A stretch of DNA of 64,000 nucleotides from positions 929,650-993,649 of the forward strand of contig NW_022985455.1 of assembly GCF_010093595.1 (NCBI RefSeq), given 5' to 3'. Position numbers and translations under genes: made by a program. Numbering within the stretch: the first letter of the stretch is position 1; every line of letters begins with the position of its first letter. Source of the stretch: Mytilinidion resinicola (lineage: Eukaryota; Ascomycota; Dothideomycetes; Mytilinidiales; Mytilinidiaceae). Of the stretch, positions 22,107 through 33,900 are shown one piece after another. The notes under the pieces are model-generated. The model was not told where the DNA came from. It was given only the letters and a program-made list of their open reading frames with translations, and made no database searches.

Positions 22107-24071
22107 TTACAGACTCTGTTTGCCTCTTGTCTCAATCGGTAGCAAAAGCATACTGATAAATGCTGCAATGAACAAGCCCCCCGATGCATAGATAGGTGCT
22201 TTGGGGTTCGAACTTCCAGCATTGATCGCTACGAGAGGAGCGCATAAACCTGCAATGCGATTCAAAAAGCTCGATATTCCTGTCCCGGTCCCACGGTTCG
22301 GTGCTGGGAAGACCTCAGGGGTGTATGCATACAGCACGCCGTACATGATATTTTGAAAGAAAGCCTCGAGGCACGTAAAAGCGAGTTGAAAATTCGGATC
22401 GCTAGAAACTGTGAAGAGGAAGATGAAGACGCCTGTGATCACAGTTGCGATAGCCATAGTACCTTTGCGGCCGATGTGCTTAATGTCGACGGTATAGCAA
22501 GCCATGATGCTGCCAGGAACGCCGACAATAGATGTGATGGCGTAGTTGCGATAGACAATTGCGGTGGCGGTAGGTTGATCGCCTCCTGAATTGGCGAGAT
22601 ATTGGGGCAAAAAAGCATTGAAGAGAGGGTAGGCCATTCCGATAGTTGTCCATTGGAACCAGATGAGGACCGTAGTAATTCCTAGCCTTTTACTACTGAA
22701 GAGAGGGCCGATTCTTTGAGTAGAGAATTTGCCGAGAGAGCGTTTGACGATATCGATAGTGCTGAGTTTCATGTCAGTGACAACCTCTGGATCTCCACCG
22801 ATGTCGTTCAGGATCTGTTCGGTAAGCCATGTTTGAGACTTATTGTGGTGGGCGATCCCATGTACCACCGCGACGGCCTCAGCTTGGCGGCCTCTGGAAA
22901 GTAGAAACTTTGGAGACTCGAAGAGATGAAAAAAGAAGAATCGACAGATGAACATGAGGACGGTCAATGCTCCGAGGGTCAGGACAAAGTATCGCCATCC
23001 CCAATTATTTTCTCGGGAACAACAGGGCTGGGCTCCTCCGGTAGCTGCGCAAGTAGGGGTAGTGTCGCCAGATGGTGTCGTGGCCGGGCATGAAAAGTTT
23101 GGGATAAATCCCCAGGCAACTTTCACGATAGGTCAGCAACGTGAATACGGAAAGGAAAATTCAGGATACATACTCAAAGATGCAATCAGTTGACCAACCG
23201 GCCACCAAACAGAAAGCAAAGTGAGGAGATTCCCAGAAGCGAAGGGAAGGAACTCCAGGAATAGTGCCCCATCAACCGGAAGGTTGCCTCCAACACCTAG
23301 CCCTAAGCATGCGAATAGAGCAGCGGTTCCAACCCAGTCGGGGCCCCCGCCGGCAGCCAATCCAAAAACTCCGGCAAGAAACAAGGTGGTGTTGAAAGCA
23401 AGACGACGACCAATGATGTCGGAAGCGATTCCCCAGAAGCTCGCGCCAAGGCAGAGGCCGAGGAACAGGGCTAGAGTCGTATATCTGATCTCACTACTGC
23501 TCACTCCAAACTCGAGAGCGAGTTGAGGAAGTGTGAGTGCCACGCCCTACATTACTTGATAAGTATCGTTAACAACGCCTCGCAAGCGCACAAACTACCT
23601 GTAGCCAGAGACTATGAACTAGTCAGGAGTGTTTACATGGGCGGAACGTAGAGCATACTTATCAGTCAACCAGCCAAAGCCACAGAGAACAAATAGTTCC
23701 CATTGATAGCGACCCATTCCGATATCTTGAATTGCTTTGTTAATGACCTTCGATTTGCCTGCCGACGTTAGAGCTAGTTCCGCAATATTTCAAGGAGTTA
23801 TCGATCATTGCGGATGAATGCTGTTTGGGTCACGGGACGTACGATCGTAGGCTGAATTGAGTCCAGCAGTCGATAGATCCGCTTCGACTTCAGCTCTAAG
23901 GCTCTTCAGGGTCAGTCCGTGAATGTCATAGTCACCAGTGCTGTCGCTGCTCTCGGCCTTTTCAGATCCGTTGGACGTGATGGATGCGCGATGGTGAGCT
24001 TGCTGCATTGGAATCAGGACGCCGGGAAACTCGAAAACGTCATGTTTCTTGAACGGATTCAAGGTCGGCAT
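22107..24071 (-). CDS. Major facilitator superfamily transporter
   Basis: Minus-strand exons 24071-23843, 23758-23659, 23611-23599, 23546-23174 and 23119-22107; about 575 residues. Exon 3 is a 13-base micro-exon encoding most of NLWLQ and is needed to join WLTDN to GVALTLPQ in frame. After a 100-residue cytosolic N-terminus the protein has about twelve hydrophobic segments. The MFS loop motif GIASDIIGRR lies between segments 2 and 3, a second copy-like DIKHIGRKG in the other half, and TPEVFPAPNRGTGTG near the end, as in sugar/phosphate/SV2-like porters. Substrate unknown. It lies in the repeat-rich island, 0.8 kb from a vacuolar-type carboxypeptidase on the same strand. Confidence 0.88.
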
Positions 24072-24875
24072 TTTGGCGCAAGGGTTGTCGTATTAATGTT
24101 GTATCAAGTGAGCAGTGCCACGGTGGATACGGGAGTTGAGATTGCTGTGGGCGTTCGAGGCCGTGGAGATGGTTGTCGCAAGGTCGAACAATACTGCAAT
24201 AGGCTGCTCGTTTGTTCGCGGTTTGATTCGTCTTGTCATTCGTCACAGGTCGCGCGGGATATTGCCAGCGGGATTTGAGTCACCTGATTCACGAGAGCAA
24301 GCGGATGAGATGCTTTGCGAGGATGCGTGTTGGACGTGTTGACTTAGAAAGGGGTGCAAACTACTGCAGGAAGAAGGCTGGTAAAATGTTAAAGATGATG
24401 TAGTGTGAAGAATTTGCGAAGAAGAAATGGTGGCAATCGTGCGATATATGCGAACCGGCGGAACGCCTGCCAAGCGGCCCTTCCTTGGTGGTGCGGGAAC
24501 CTTGGAAGACGTGGTGGCGAGTGGTGTTTGGCGAGCCAGTGACGTTGCAGGCAAGGTCCGCTTTATGTAAGAGCGAGAAAACACCATCCCACACGAGTAG
24601 ATCTCTGCCGTCTGGAGAAGGTCCAAACTTTTGCTGCACGTACTGTAAGTTACGTACAAATGTAGGGTCCACAGTAAGCTCTCCGGATCCTGATGCCAAC
24701 TTGCGAAATGCATCCTGGATTCTGTGTCCTGTTGGTATTCAGTTTCCACGTCGGTGGACTTCGTTATTACTAGATTTTGCTGCTCTCTGAGTGGTAGCCA
24801 AAAATCAGCCACAGAATCGGAAAAGAGATTGTGCGTTGAGAGAATTTCCCAGTTTAGACGAAGTAGACTCCCGCA
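24072..24875. other. Intergenic region with unassigned open stretch
   Basis: Between the carboxypeptidase 3' end and the transporter start, both on minus. A minus-strand frame around 24735-24361 reads DAFRKLASGSGELTVDPTF and onward with protein-like composition but no recognised family and no good start. It may be 5' leader or a gene remnant. Confidence 0.3.
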
Positions 24876-26709
24876 TTAAGCCAGCTTAGCCTCGTCCATA
24901 TTGCGAATGAAAAAGCTAAACCACCTGACAGCCGCAACATGTGCCTTTACTGACGCTCTTTCATTGACCGTGTGGATATTCCCAAGGCCGGCTTCGTCAT
25001 CGGAGTCCCATCCAACTGCGTATCTGAAAATGTGGGAAGTCAGGTCCCAATAGTATCTCGTGTCAGTATTGCCTGTCATAATACCGGGTGCGACCAAGAC
25101 GTCTGCGCCGTATAGTGCTCTCGTCGTTCCGGATAGAATTTTGTACGGCGTGTCTTCCTTGACGTCGGTTGGAGTCACTGGAGCCGGTTCCAGCGTCGTG
25201 TTCCTCGCCAACAGAGTAAGAGATGAAGGCGTTTCGTCTCCTTCAAACGCATGCAAAGTTAGGTTATATTTATCTGCAATGCTGGACGCCAATCGAGTGA
25301 GCTTTTTTTTGACATCAGACGGATGTTCTCCAACGTTGATTCGGTGGTTGATCGTCGCCGATATCCGTTCTGGCAAGGCATTCACTTTGACACCACCCTG
25401 AATCACATCTACCGCGACCGACGTAGTCATCAAATACTTAATCGGTCTGCCGGCTTTTGAGGCTTCCAGGGCTAGACGGTCTTTCTTCAAGCAGGATTTA
25501 GCCCTGGATCTTGCATTAGCAATGGACTATTGAGATTCTTCAACGCCAAACATACCCATCGGAATGTTTTGATAACAGCTTCTTTAATTTCGGGGGAAAT
25601 TCTGGGCTGTGTTCGGCGCCACAGTGCATCAAGTTGAGATAGGGATTATCGCTGTGGAGATGTGGCTCATACGGGTTTGCCTCGATAAGTGTGATGAGCT
25701 CGCTCATGATGCCGATTCCGTTGTGATCAGGTGGGATTGAACTATGGCCTCCCGGCATCCGTAGGATGATATCAACGTCAATATACCCTTTCTCTGCCAC
25801 ACCAGGCAAGGCAAAGTTGGTGCCCCAAATAGACCCCAGTCCTGCTCCTTCGTCAACAGCAACAGCCATAGCGTCCTTGCCATACTTAGCAAACAAGTAC
25901 GGCGCGAGGTATCCCGCGCCTTGCGTGCCCGAAGCCTCTTCGTCAAATCCAAAGGAAAGGATTACCGTCCTCGTTGGTTCAAACCCTGCCTCTATCAGAA
26001 GTTCGACTGCCTCCATGACCGCTATGAGCTGATTCTTGCAATCTGATGATCCCCTACCCCACACGTACTTCCCATCGTAGAATCCGGAAAAAGGGGGGTG
26101 TGTCCATTGAGTAATTGTGGATTCAGGAACCGGCACGACATCTTGATGTGCCATCAACAAGGTGGGCTTGAGAGTTATGTCGGATCCTTTCCACGTATAA
26201 ATGAGACCATGTGTGTTGACCTTCTCGAGAGTCAAGCTCTTGTGAAGGAGCGGAAATGCCCCTTTGAGGTAAGCTTCGAAATCGTAGAATACCTCCCATC
26301 TCTTGTCTTCGCCAATTGGTCCGAGATCATCGAAAGACATTGTGGGTATTCTGACAGCTCCAGCCAACCTCCCGATAGATTCATTGCGAAATTTGGCGCT
26401 TTGGAGAAAATCGTCCATCGCCAAGAGCTCTTCGCTACTACCGCCGGGGAACATGGGTGGGACTTGGGGGCATTGGACTTTCGCGAACGATTCACGACTC
26501 CAACTCCATGGAGCCCATGATGTGATGGAGTAGAAGAATTGCAAAGCCAGCCATATGACGGTGACAGTGGTGGCTGCGAAGACCATTCGGAGTGCTGGAG
26601 AGGTAGGACGCTGTGGCCGCGACACAGCCTGAGAAGGCAGAACTGTTCCCTTGTTCCACATGTTGAACAGACGAGTTGTACCTATGAAGCTGAATCGATT
26701 GCGTTTCAT
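24876..26709 (-). CDS. M20 metallopeptidase, carboxypeptidase S-like
   Basis: Minus-strand exons 26709-25556 and 25503-24876, about 593 residues; an in-frame ATG at 26784 would add 25 residues. A membrane anchor (VFAATTVTVIWLALQFF) sits about 45 residues in, as in yeast Cps1, which reaches the vacuole as a type II membrane protein. Zinc-site motifs: LMAHQDVVPV (His and Asp), WGRGSSDCKNQ (bridging Asp), and FGFDEEASG (catalytic Glu plus ligand Glu). The dimerisation domain starts near PGGHSSIPPDHNGIGI. The end PGIMTGNTDTRYYWDLT and NIHTVNE holds the late His region. It would release C-terminal residues from peptides in the vacuole. All key residues are present. Confidence 0.9.
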
Positions 26710-26784
26710 GTTACTGCGAGGACATGCTGATAAAGCATGCCGACGTCGGGAGGTCTTTGACACCTGCAGGGTAGTCAATAGCAT

Positions 26785-29228
26785 GGGCCTAACCTGATGA
26801 GGCAGGTGGCGAGAATAATCTTGGCATTATCTCCAGGGGTTCCAAGGTTTGTCGTTGCAGGGTCCATACCTGGATACGTGAGTCGCTAGGAACACATCGA
26901 GATCGCACTGTGTTCAGCGGGAGATATTGGTCACGTGACAGTTTTTAGGCGGGAGCTCTATCCTCTATCCTCTATCCTCGGGCGCTTATTTGAGAGCTGG
27001 TTGGTGGTCTGGTTTTCGGGAGCCTTCCTCTTCATGCCAGAGGTTGCGGCAGACACCGTTGCGTTGCCTTGAGTAGCTATTGTCCTGCGCTGGTAGCTTT
27101 CTTGTGCAAAAGTAGCAGCGGTCTTGTCCTGAAGTGGCAGCGGTCCTTGGAGCGCCAGTATTGAAGCCGATCTCGTGACATTGAGTTGGCCAGCAGTGGT
27201 TCGGGAGAGGTGAAGGATTGAAAGTGACGAGGTGGAAGAGTTGAATGCGCGAGGCGAGCTGTGGCTGAACACAAACCTGCCAGCTCTGTTCTACAAAAGT
27301 ATATTTTTCCGCTCCAAGTAATCACATCCGACCGCAATCGCCCTCCCGCTACCATTAACGTCCTTCGTGCTCCCGTCTCGGACTTCACCGAAGAGTTAAA
27401 AAGCTGCTCGATGCGAACGATAACGACGCGGTGAGTGACGACGCAGTGAGCTGGAAACTCCATTATCCCTCGGTGGCGATGAACCCAGACCTCACCGACG
27501 ACAGGAAAAGTTGCTCAATGCGCGCGATGACCTTGCGATGGGCTTCGAGATCGAAGCTTGTCGAACCGTTGATGCCGATGCAAGAGTCAAGTGGGCGGCA
27601 GGCAAGAGTGTGGTATTGATGTAAGAGGCAACTAACTAGCCGTGCAAGAGAGAAGATAACTATACACAAGGTGCTGAGTAAGCCACTAGGGAGGAAGGGA
27701 GTGTCAACCGAAGTTGCCGCCAACACCGAGGTAGGCAATAGAATCCGTTCCATTGGCAAGAAACTGTTGAGCAATGATGCCGGCATGCTCCTCGATGGGG
27801 TCCATCTGGGTGGAGGCCATCTTGTCTTGTCGGATTGTTGATGCCAAGGTAGGCGATAGAATCTGTACCGTTGGCAAGGAATTGTTACACAATAATCCCG
27901 TATACTTGAGTAAGCCCAGCGAGGTAGCTTCGTTTATTTGCTTGAGAGACGATTGAGTTGAAGGAATGAAAGCATAAGGATGGAAGGTCTAGTTGTTGTG
28001 AAAGAGGGGTTTTAAGAAGGCCGTTGCTCGGGCAGCCGCAAGTTATAGGCTTAGGGGCAACTAACCAGACATCCCCTTTTGTTTATCCACACACCCTCTC
28101 GTCTAGTCTTCTAATTGGCTGGAGCGGCTGGAGCGGCGTGGCGTGGAGCTTCGTCCGGAGCTCTACTCTCACGTGCGTCCGCACCTGTATCCTTCCTAAT
28201 TCACTTAGGCGTATGTAATGGTGTACGTGATGCCGTATATAGTACGCGCAACTGTGGATATGAGTACATGTGCAGATGCACGTGAGAATAGAGCTCCGGG
28301 CAAAGCTCCGCGCCGCTCCAGCCAATTAGAAGATAAGACGGGAAGGGGGTTGTGCATTTACTAAGAGGGGGGTGTGCGACTACTAAAAAGGGGGTGTGCG
28401 TTTATCCTTCCCCTAAAAGAGAGATAGATCTATTCCACTATACATTATTATCCCTACTGCATAACCTTCTATCTAAGTACATATAACAGAACTAAAAATA
28501 ATTATACCTATTATGTAGATCTACTATAGACAATATATTATTCTTCCTTGATGTAAGCCTAATTAAGGTAAATACACATATAGCCATGCCCTATTCTCCT
28601 GCCCTCAGTCCCTTATATGGTGACGGATATTAATGGCGACGCGGATCAGACATCGTGATGTATAAGCCGGCTCGTGGGGATGCTGCCAATTCGTTGTCGT
28701 CGAAGGCATTGTCGGCGTGCCAACGACCGTGGTGTAGAAAGCGCTTTGCAGGCGTCGTGGCGGCCTCAATCTTTGGGGGTGACAAGCCTAAGAAAGAGGA
28801 CCTCTCTGCTCTAGCTCTCCCTACAAAGAGGAAGGTTCCTAGATGGCACCACGTAGAGGCGCAGAGTCGGATTTCACCATCCTGTGGCCAGGAAATTCAA
28901 CCTTACCTCTTTGCACAAGCCTGACGTGTTAATAGCTCTCGAGCAGGTTAGATAATAGAGCAAAAGACGAAGACTTACCCAGTCCCCTAGTTTCCAGACT
29001 CGAGTCCAGCTCCAGTCCTAGCCTTGCACTGGGGTCGATCTGGTGTGGACCACAGCATCCACCTGTTCATGGAACAGAAGATCGTGTTGAGAGGGGGGGA
29101 GGTGGCTCTTATATACCCGTCCTAGAATCCAGAGACTGCTGCGTACTAGGCAGCAGCGTTTCAGAAGCCAGGTCGCTTTTTACTCAGCTCTTCACTGCGT
29201 TGTCGACATTTCGTGGAGTCTTGCGTGG
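26785..29228. repeat. Repeat and gene-fragment region
   Basis: No intact gene. On the minus strand at 26958-27060 a fragment reads SGMKRKAPENQ and KRPRIEDRG, similar in design to the type A repeat at 18.9 kb. At 27355-27430 and 27463-27545 two related stretches read VIVRIEQLFNSSVKS and VIARIEQLFLSSVRS, in tandem. At 27690-27900 two further related stretches read QFLANGTDSIAYLG. These match 21489-21700. At 28345-28400 a GGGGGTGTGCG motif repeats three times. Confidence 0.5.
28104..28338. repeat. Inverted repeat, fold-back type
   Basis: The left arm at 28104-28176 (starting TAGTCTTCTAATTGGCTGGA) is mirrored by the right arm 28278-28338, which ends in CCAATTAGAAGATAAGA. The arms differ by a 12-base duplication and a few mismatches. 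The spacer is about 100 bases. Non-coding, MITE-like. Confidence 0.6.
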
Positions 29229-29567
29229 ATGGACCAGATTCGGACAAACCTTCACACTTCCCTTCCTTCCCCAAAGCCCCCAAACCACCTCTCCCCCGCA
29301 TACCCACTCACCAGCACCGTCTCTATCCCCACTGATATCGCACTGCTCGAACCAACTGGACGCGTGCTGGCCGAAGACGAAGTCCGTAGCGCCCTGGATC
29401 AGGCATTCCGCGAAGAGCTGGAACCCCGTTTAAGGACAGGAGCGGTGGTCTCGGGCACGCTGGGCATGCCAAAAAAAAAAAAAAAAAAAAAAAGGAAACA
29501 AAGGGTGGCACACTCATCAAGTACCTACTCTGCCCGCGTGTACATACACCTGTCTGCCACTGCATGA
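29229..29567 (+). CDS. Hypothetical short ORF with poly(A)-encoded lysine run
   Basis: A 112-codon frame starting MDQIRTNLHTS. Residues 35-80 (ALLEPTGRVLAEDEVRSALD) look like real protein, but no family is recognised. The frame then runs into a tract of more than 20 A at 29470-29492, read as PKKKKKKK, and beyond it into an inverted repeat. This may be the truncated 5' part of a gene or a retro-inserted copy. Weak support. Confidence 0.25.
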   Translation: MDQIRTNLHTSLPSPKPPNHLSPAYPLTSTVSIPTDIALLEPTGRVLAEDEVRSALDQAFREELEPRLRTGAVVSGTLGMPKKKKKKKRKQRVAHSSSTYSARVYIHLSATA

Positions 29568-29700
29568 AGTGCTTTCAATAAAGTTTTTCCCACGTCGCCC
29601 AAAAGCAAAAGCAAAGAGCTTCTAATCTTCTTTGGATTCCTGGAAAACACGTTAAAGCGCCCCCGGGGGCCCCCCAAGCAGTGGCAGACAGGTGTATGTA
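29541..29700. repeat. 23-bp perfect inverted repeat
   Basis: TACATACACCTGTCTGCCAC followed by TGC at 29541-29563 is mirrored exactly at 29678-29700, 114 bases apart. The interior is not palindromic and contains AATAAA at 29576. It could be a small non-autonomous element or a transcript hairpin. Confidence 0.55.
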
Positions 29701-29708
29701 TATACATA

Positions 29709-30944
29709 CACATGAGACGGCCTTGTTCTAGAGTTGGTGTGCCACCTTTTTCCGTGCTCCCCGCCTGCTTGGTAGCTGCGGAACGCGCAGCCGTAGTAGC
29801 TAGCCCTGGCCGGTGGCGGACTTGCTCACGTCGAGTGCGCCAGGGGGCGCGGAGGTCCTGCTGGCAGCAAGACACAGACTTATCAAGAACAAGAGAAGAA
29901 GTGGAATGTGCTTGATGTAGAATTGAGCCTAATTGAGATAAAAAATTCGCAGAGGCAGATGTTTTCGCAGACGGGTCCACGTTGGTTTAGGTGACTTTTA
30001 TAGGCGTGTGAAAGTGTGGAATTACACTCGCTCTAGTAGACAATCCATGCCAAGCGGTGGTTGAGATAAATCATGATGATGGTTGAAACTTTTCCACTGG
30101 ATGAAATGAGAAATGACAAGGTAGCAGGAGCGTCACGGACATGAGGCGGAGAATTTCAACCCCATAATTATTAATGCGCCAGGTCCAAATAATCTCCTCT
30201 GAGTAGATTGGAAGTGGTTCCTTTACCCGGGATCGTGAAGGTTTCTGTTTGGTGGAATCAGGGGCCACGAACAATGACGCCAAGCAGTCGAGATTAGAAC
30301 CTTGCAAGGCGAAACAGCCGAAGCTAAGTTTCGAGGTCCGCTACCTGCAGTGACATTTCGAATGGAAAGCAAGATCACTCTAAACGTCGGCATTTTGAAA
30401 CTAATCAATTAACAGCGTAAACCCTTGGCCAAACTATAGCTCAAGCGCCCCCTTATCCCATCCATCAAGCGATACCAAGACAAGAGTGCCCTCCCCCGAA
30501 CCGCCGCAAAAGGCGCCAAACGCCTCCCAAAGCTTCCGGCACATGTTTCCAGCCTTCGAGTTTCCAGAGAAAGTATTGGGGGAAAAGGAGATACCCAAGA
30601 GAATGACTAGTGGTATGTATCCGCAAGAATATAGTCAACAACGGCGCTAAGCGGCACGTTTTGGTAATAGAAAGTAACAGCAGCAGGAGAACTCGCTCAA
30701 AGGGTAAGTAAACGCTTCGCCAGCCAAACCAGCGGATTGAGAAAACAAGGCTTCCAAGAAAATTTGAATAGAAAGGTATAGAAAAGTAATTGTAGAAGAA
30801 AAGACGCCGAGGCTCATGCGCCCGCCAAATACCATGATCCGGTGATGACCTAGACCGAATGATAGAAAGAGAAAGTGTACATGTACTCAGAAACAGGAGA
30901 AACCAAACAGAACTCTTGTCCACGCTCACTCTTCTTTACGCATA
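29709..30944. other. Intergenic region downstream of Tea1-like gene
   Basis: No convincing gene. A minus-strand frame at 30465-30929 directly follows the Tea1-like stop and is most likely 3' UTR and spacer; its hydrophobic translation reflects T-rich sequence. Confidence 0.45.
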
Positions 30945-33900
30945 TCATATCATTGCGCTTCCTCCGGGTCCTACGCCCGCATTACCCGCAGTCCCAACGC
31001 CGCTCACGTTTGCTACCGCTCGGTCCCTCTCCTTTTCGGTCTCTGAAGCTATTGAGGCTGCACCGCCTGTCTTGCCCCCACGCTGCATCTCTTCGTCTTC
31101 AAGGTCCATCCGCTTGCGCCAGGCGGCTAGGGACTCGCTAAGCTCGTTCTTCTCGCTTGTTGGCGTGCGCTCAAAGTCGAAGCGATCGCTTAGGCGATAG
31201 GCCTTGTTGGTTGTTTCCCAATGGCTCCGTAGTGCATCCAGCTCAGATGCCAGGTTATCTAGAGCCATGGAATTCCGCGTGGCAGCGGCAGAAGCATCCG
31301 GGGTGCTATCGCCGTCGCCGTCGTTATCGTCGTCGGAATAAATGCTGTCACCCGAGATACTGTCGTGGCCAGGGCGGTGGTGGCCGCCGTTGACGCCAAT
31401 ATTGGCAGCGCCAGCCGGGATCTGCGACTGGCGGCGGTAATTGTCGACGGAGCTCTCGAACTGGTCAAGCAGCATCCGGACACGGTTTTCAGCGTCACGC
31501 GCGCGCTGGTCGAGGATTTCGTTAGATTGACGGAGAGCCTCGAGGTCGGAGTGAGATTGTGTGGCTGCGGCTTCAAGCTCTTGGGCATGCTGGACAGCAG
31601 TCTCGCGATCGGTGCGGGCCGTGGCAAGCTCGGCCTGGAGAGTGCTGAGCTGTGTTTCGAGGCGGGAGACTGAGGTCTTCAGGTTCGTCTGCATGGTGGA
31701 GATCTCATTGCGAAGAGAGTCGCGTTCAGTTTCCCATGCGGCGTGCACTTGCGTGGTGGGGCTTTGTGCGGCTTGTCTGGCTTGCGAAAGCTCCTCCTCT
31801 AATTTCGTGTTCGTGCTCTTGTAGCGGTCTAGCTCTTGCTTCATCTTGGAGAGCATCTTTTCCGTGCCTCGAAGGTACTTCACGGCAGCCTGGTGGTCGT
31901 TATGAAGGGCGGTGAGCTTCTCCTCCCATTCTCTGCTGACATGGTGCTCGCGCTGTTCGAAAGTCGACCTCATCTCATCATGCGCTTTCAGGCTAGCGTC
32001 GAGTTGCTGCTCTAGTTCACGCACACGGTTTGATTCAGGAGTCCCGAAGCGCGAGTTTGGACTGTCTAAAACACGCGACCTCCGGGCATCAACAGGGTTG
32101 ACACCTCGTTCCTCGAGCAGATTCTTGAGAGTCTTGAGTTGCACTTCGAGCGCATTGCTCTCCAGCCGGTGTCGCTCGTATTCTTGGTGCAGCTCGGCCT
32201 TTTCGGAATCTAGGGCTTGCATTTCGCGCATGGTCTGCTGGAGCTGCTTGCGAATGCTGAGGCCTTCACGGCTTGCTTGCTCTTGGTAAGCCTCAAGACC
32301 GGCGATTCGTTCTTCTGCACGTCGAAGCTTGGCGGCGGCGGAATCAGCTGCATCTTGGTTCTTGCGAACCAAGGCATTTGCAGCCTCGACCTGTTGTTGA
32401 AGGATGGTGACACGCTCATCAGCAGCCTCGTGTTCATCCTCATCTCTGTCCGTGACTCTTCCTAAACCAGAGAGAACAGCCTCTTTGTGCGTACGAGCTT
32501 CTGCGGCATGCTTCTCAGCAATTTCCTCCGTGTCTCGTAGTCTCCTCGATGTAGTCTCAAGCTCAGTCGTGCGATCCTCGTGCTCGGCACGTAATTGAGC
32601 AAGCTTCTGTTCCAGGGTAGTGCGGTGATGTCGCTCTTCTTCGAGTTGGCGTTCAATCAGGGCGCCCTTGTCTGTTGATGCAGCCACCGCATCGCGGAGG
32701 GTCTGTAAGATACTCGAGTGATTTCCTGCATCTTCAAGTGCCCTGCTCAGTTTTGTACTGAGCTCATTCTTGTCCACTGCAAGAAGCTGCGATGATGATC
32801 GCGCCTCTGCGCTGAGAACACTCTCTTCTCTTGCGATCCGCTGGGCATCGTGCAGCTCTGCGCGGAGACTCTCGACCTCCGAAGCAGTTCGTTGTCGATA
32901 AGCATCGAGCTCGTTGACCCGTTTTTGAGCGGCATCTGCTGTTTCTTCGGCAAGCTGTCTTGCTTTTCGTTCGGCTTCAATGACGGCGGTGGTTTTCTCT
33001 AGCTTCGCCGCCAGCGCGGATTGGGCCGCTAGCGAGGTCGCCAATCGCCGGCTTATCTCGTTGACGCGATCAAGTTCCGGAGTGCCAGTCCCTCGAGATC
33101 CATCAGGCTGAGGTGTCCCAGCCTGACTACCTCCGTGAGCAGCAAGCTTCGTCTTGGCATATACAGCTTCGTTGATGGCGGCATCTCTCTGCCTCTCAAC
33201 TTCAGCAATTTTGTTCGCTGCAGAAACAGCCTGCGAATCTATGGATCCCTGTACTTTGGCAAGCTCAGCCCGCATCTTGAGTAGTGCCTCCAGAAGTGGC
33301 CGGTCATCGTCGCCGAAAACGTCTGCGGCACGCTCGTCGAGCACGGGGCTGCTGGATGCATTTGGATGGTACCCTGCTTTGCGAGCCAATGCCAGTTCTG
33401 AGGCATACCAGGCATTGCGGCTCTTCGCAGCCTCCAGTTCCCGCATGAGCTCGTCGTTCTGCTGGCTTAGCGCTGGAGATGATCCAACCCCGCTGTCGAT
33501 CGGGCGATGGTCTTCGCGACTCATGGTTCGTCGTTGGGCATCGAGCGAGCGCCTTGGGGTTCCTTGTTCGACGCTATCCATGGATTGCTGTTGTCGGTGA
33601 GACATTGAGGTGTTACGTGACACTACGCTTCCACTTCGTACAGCGTCGGTCGACTCTTTGTGATATGATTGTGGTCCAGCCGAGGATACATCTGATCCCT
33701 TCCTTGGAGCATTCATGGCCTTTTCGTTGTTGGCAGCGGTTTGGTACTCCGCGTCCCTAGACAAGGGACTATCCCTGCTGCCCGGGGATATATTTTCTCG
33801 GTCGAAGCTGGCGGCTCTGCTGGTGTCGACCGATGGACCAAACCCTCGATTATCCTTCGTCGGTGTTTTGCTTCGACCACTATTGAAGGATCCAGAAGTT

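Noticed and set aside
30465..30929. 154-codon hydrophobic minus-strand frame
   Set aside because: Directly downstream of the Tea1-like stop on the same strand; T-rich 3' UTR gives a false membrane-protein look.
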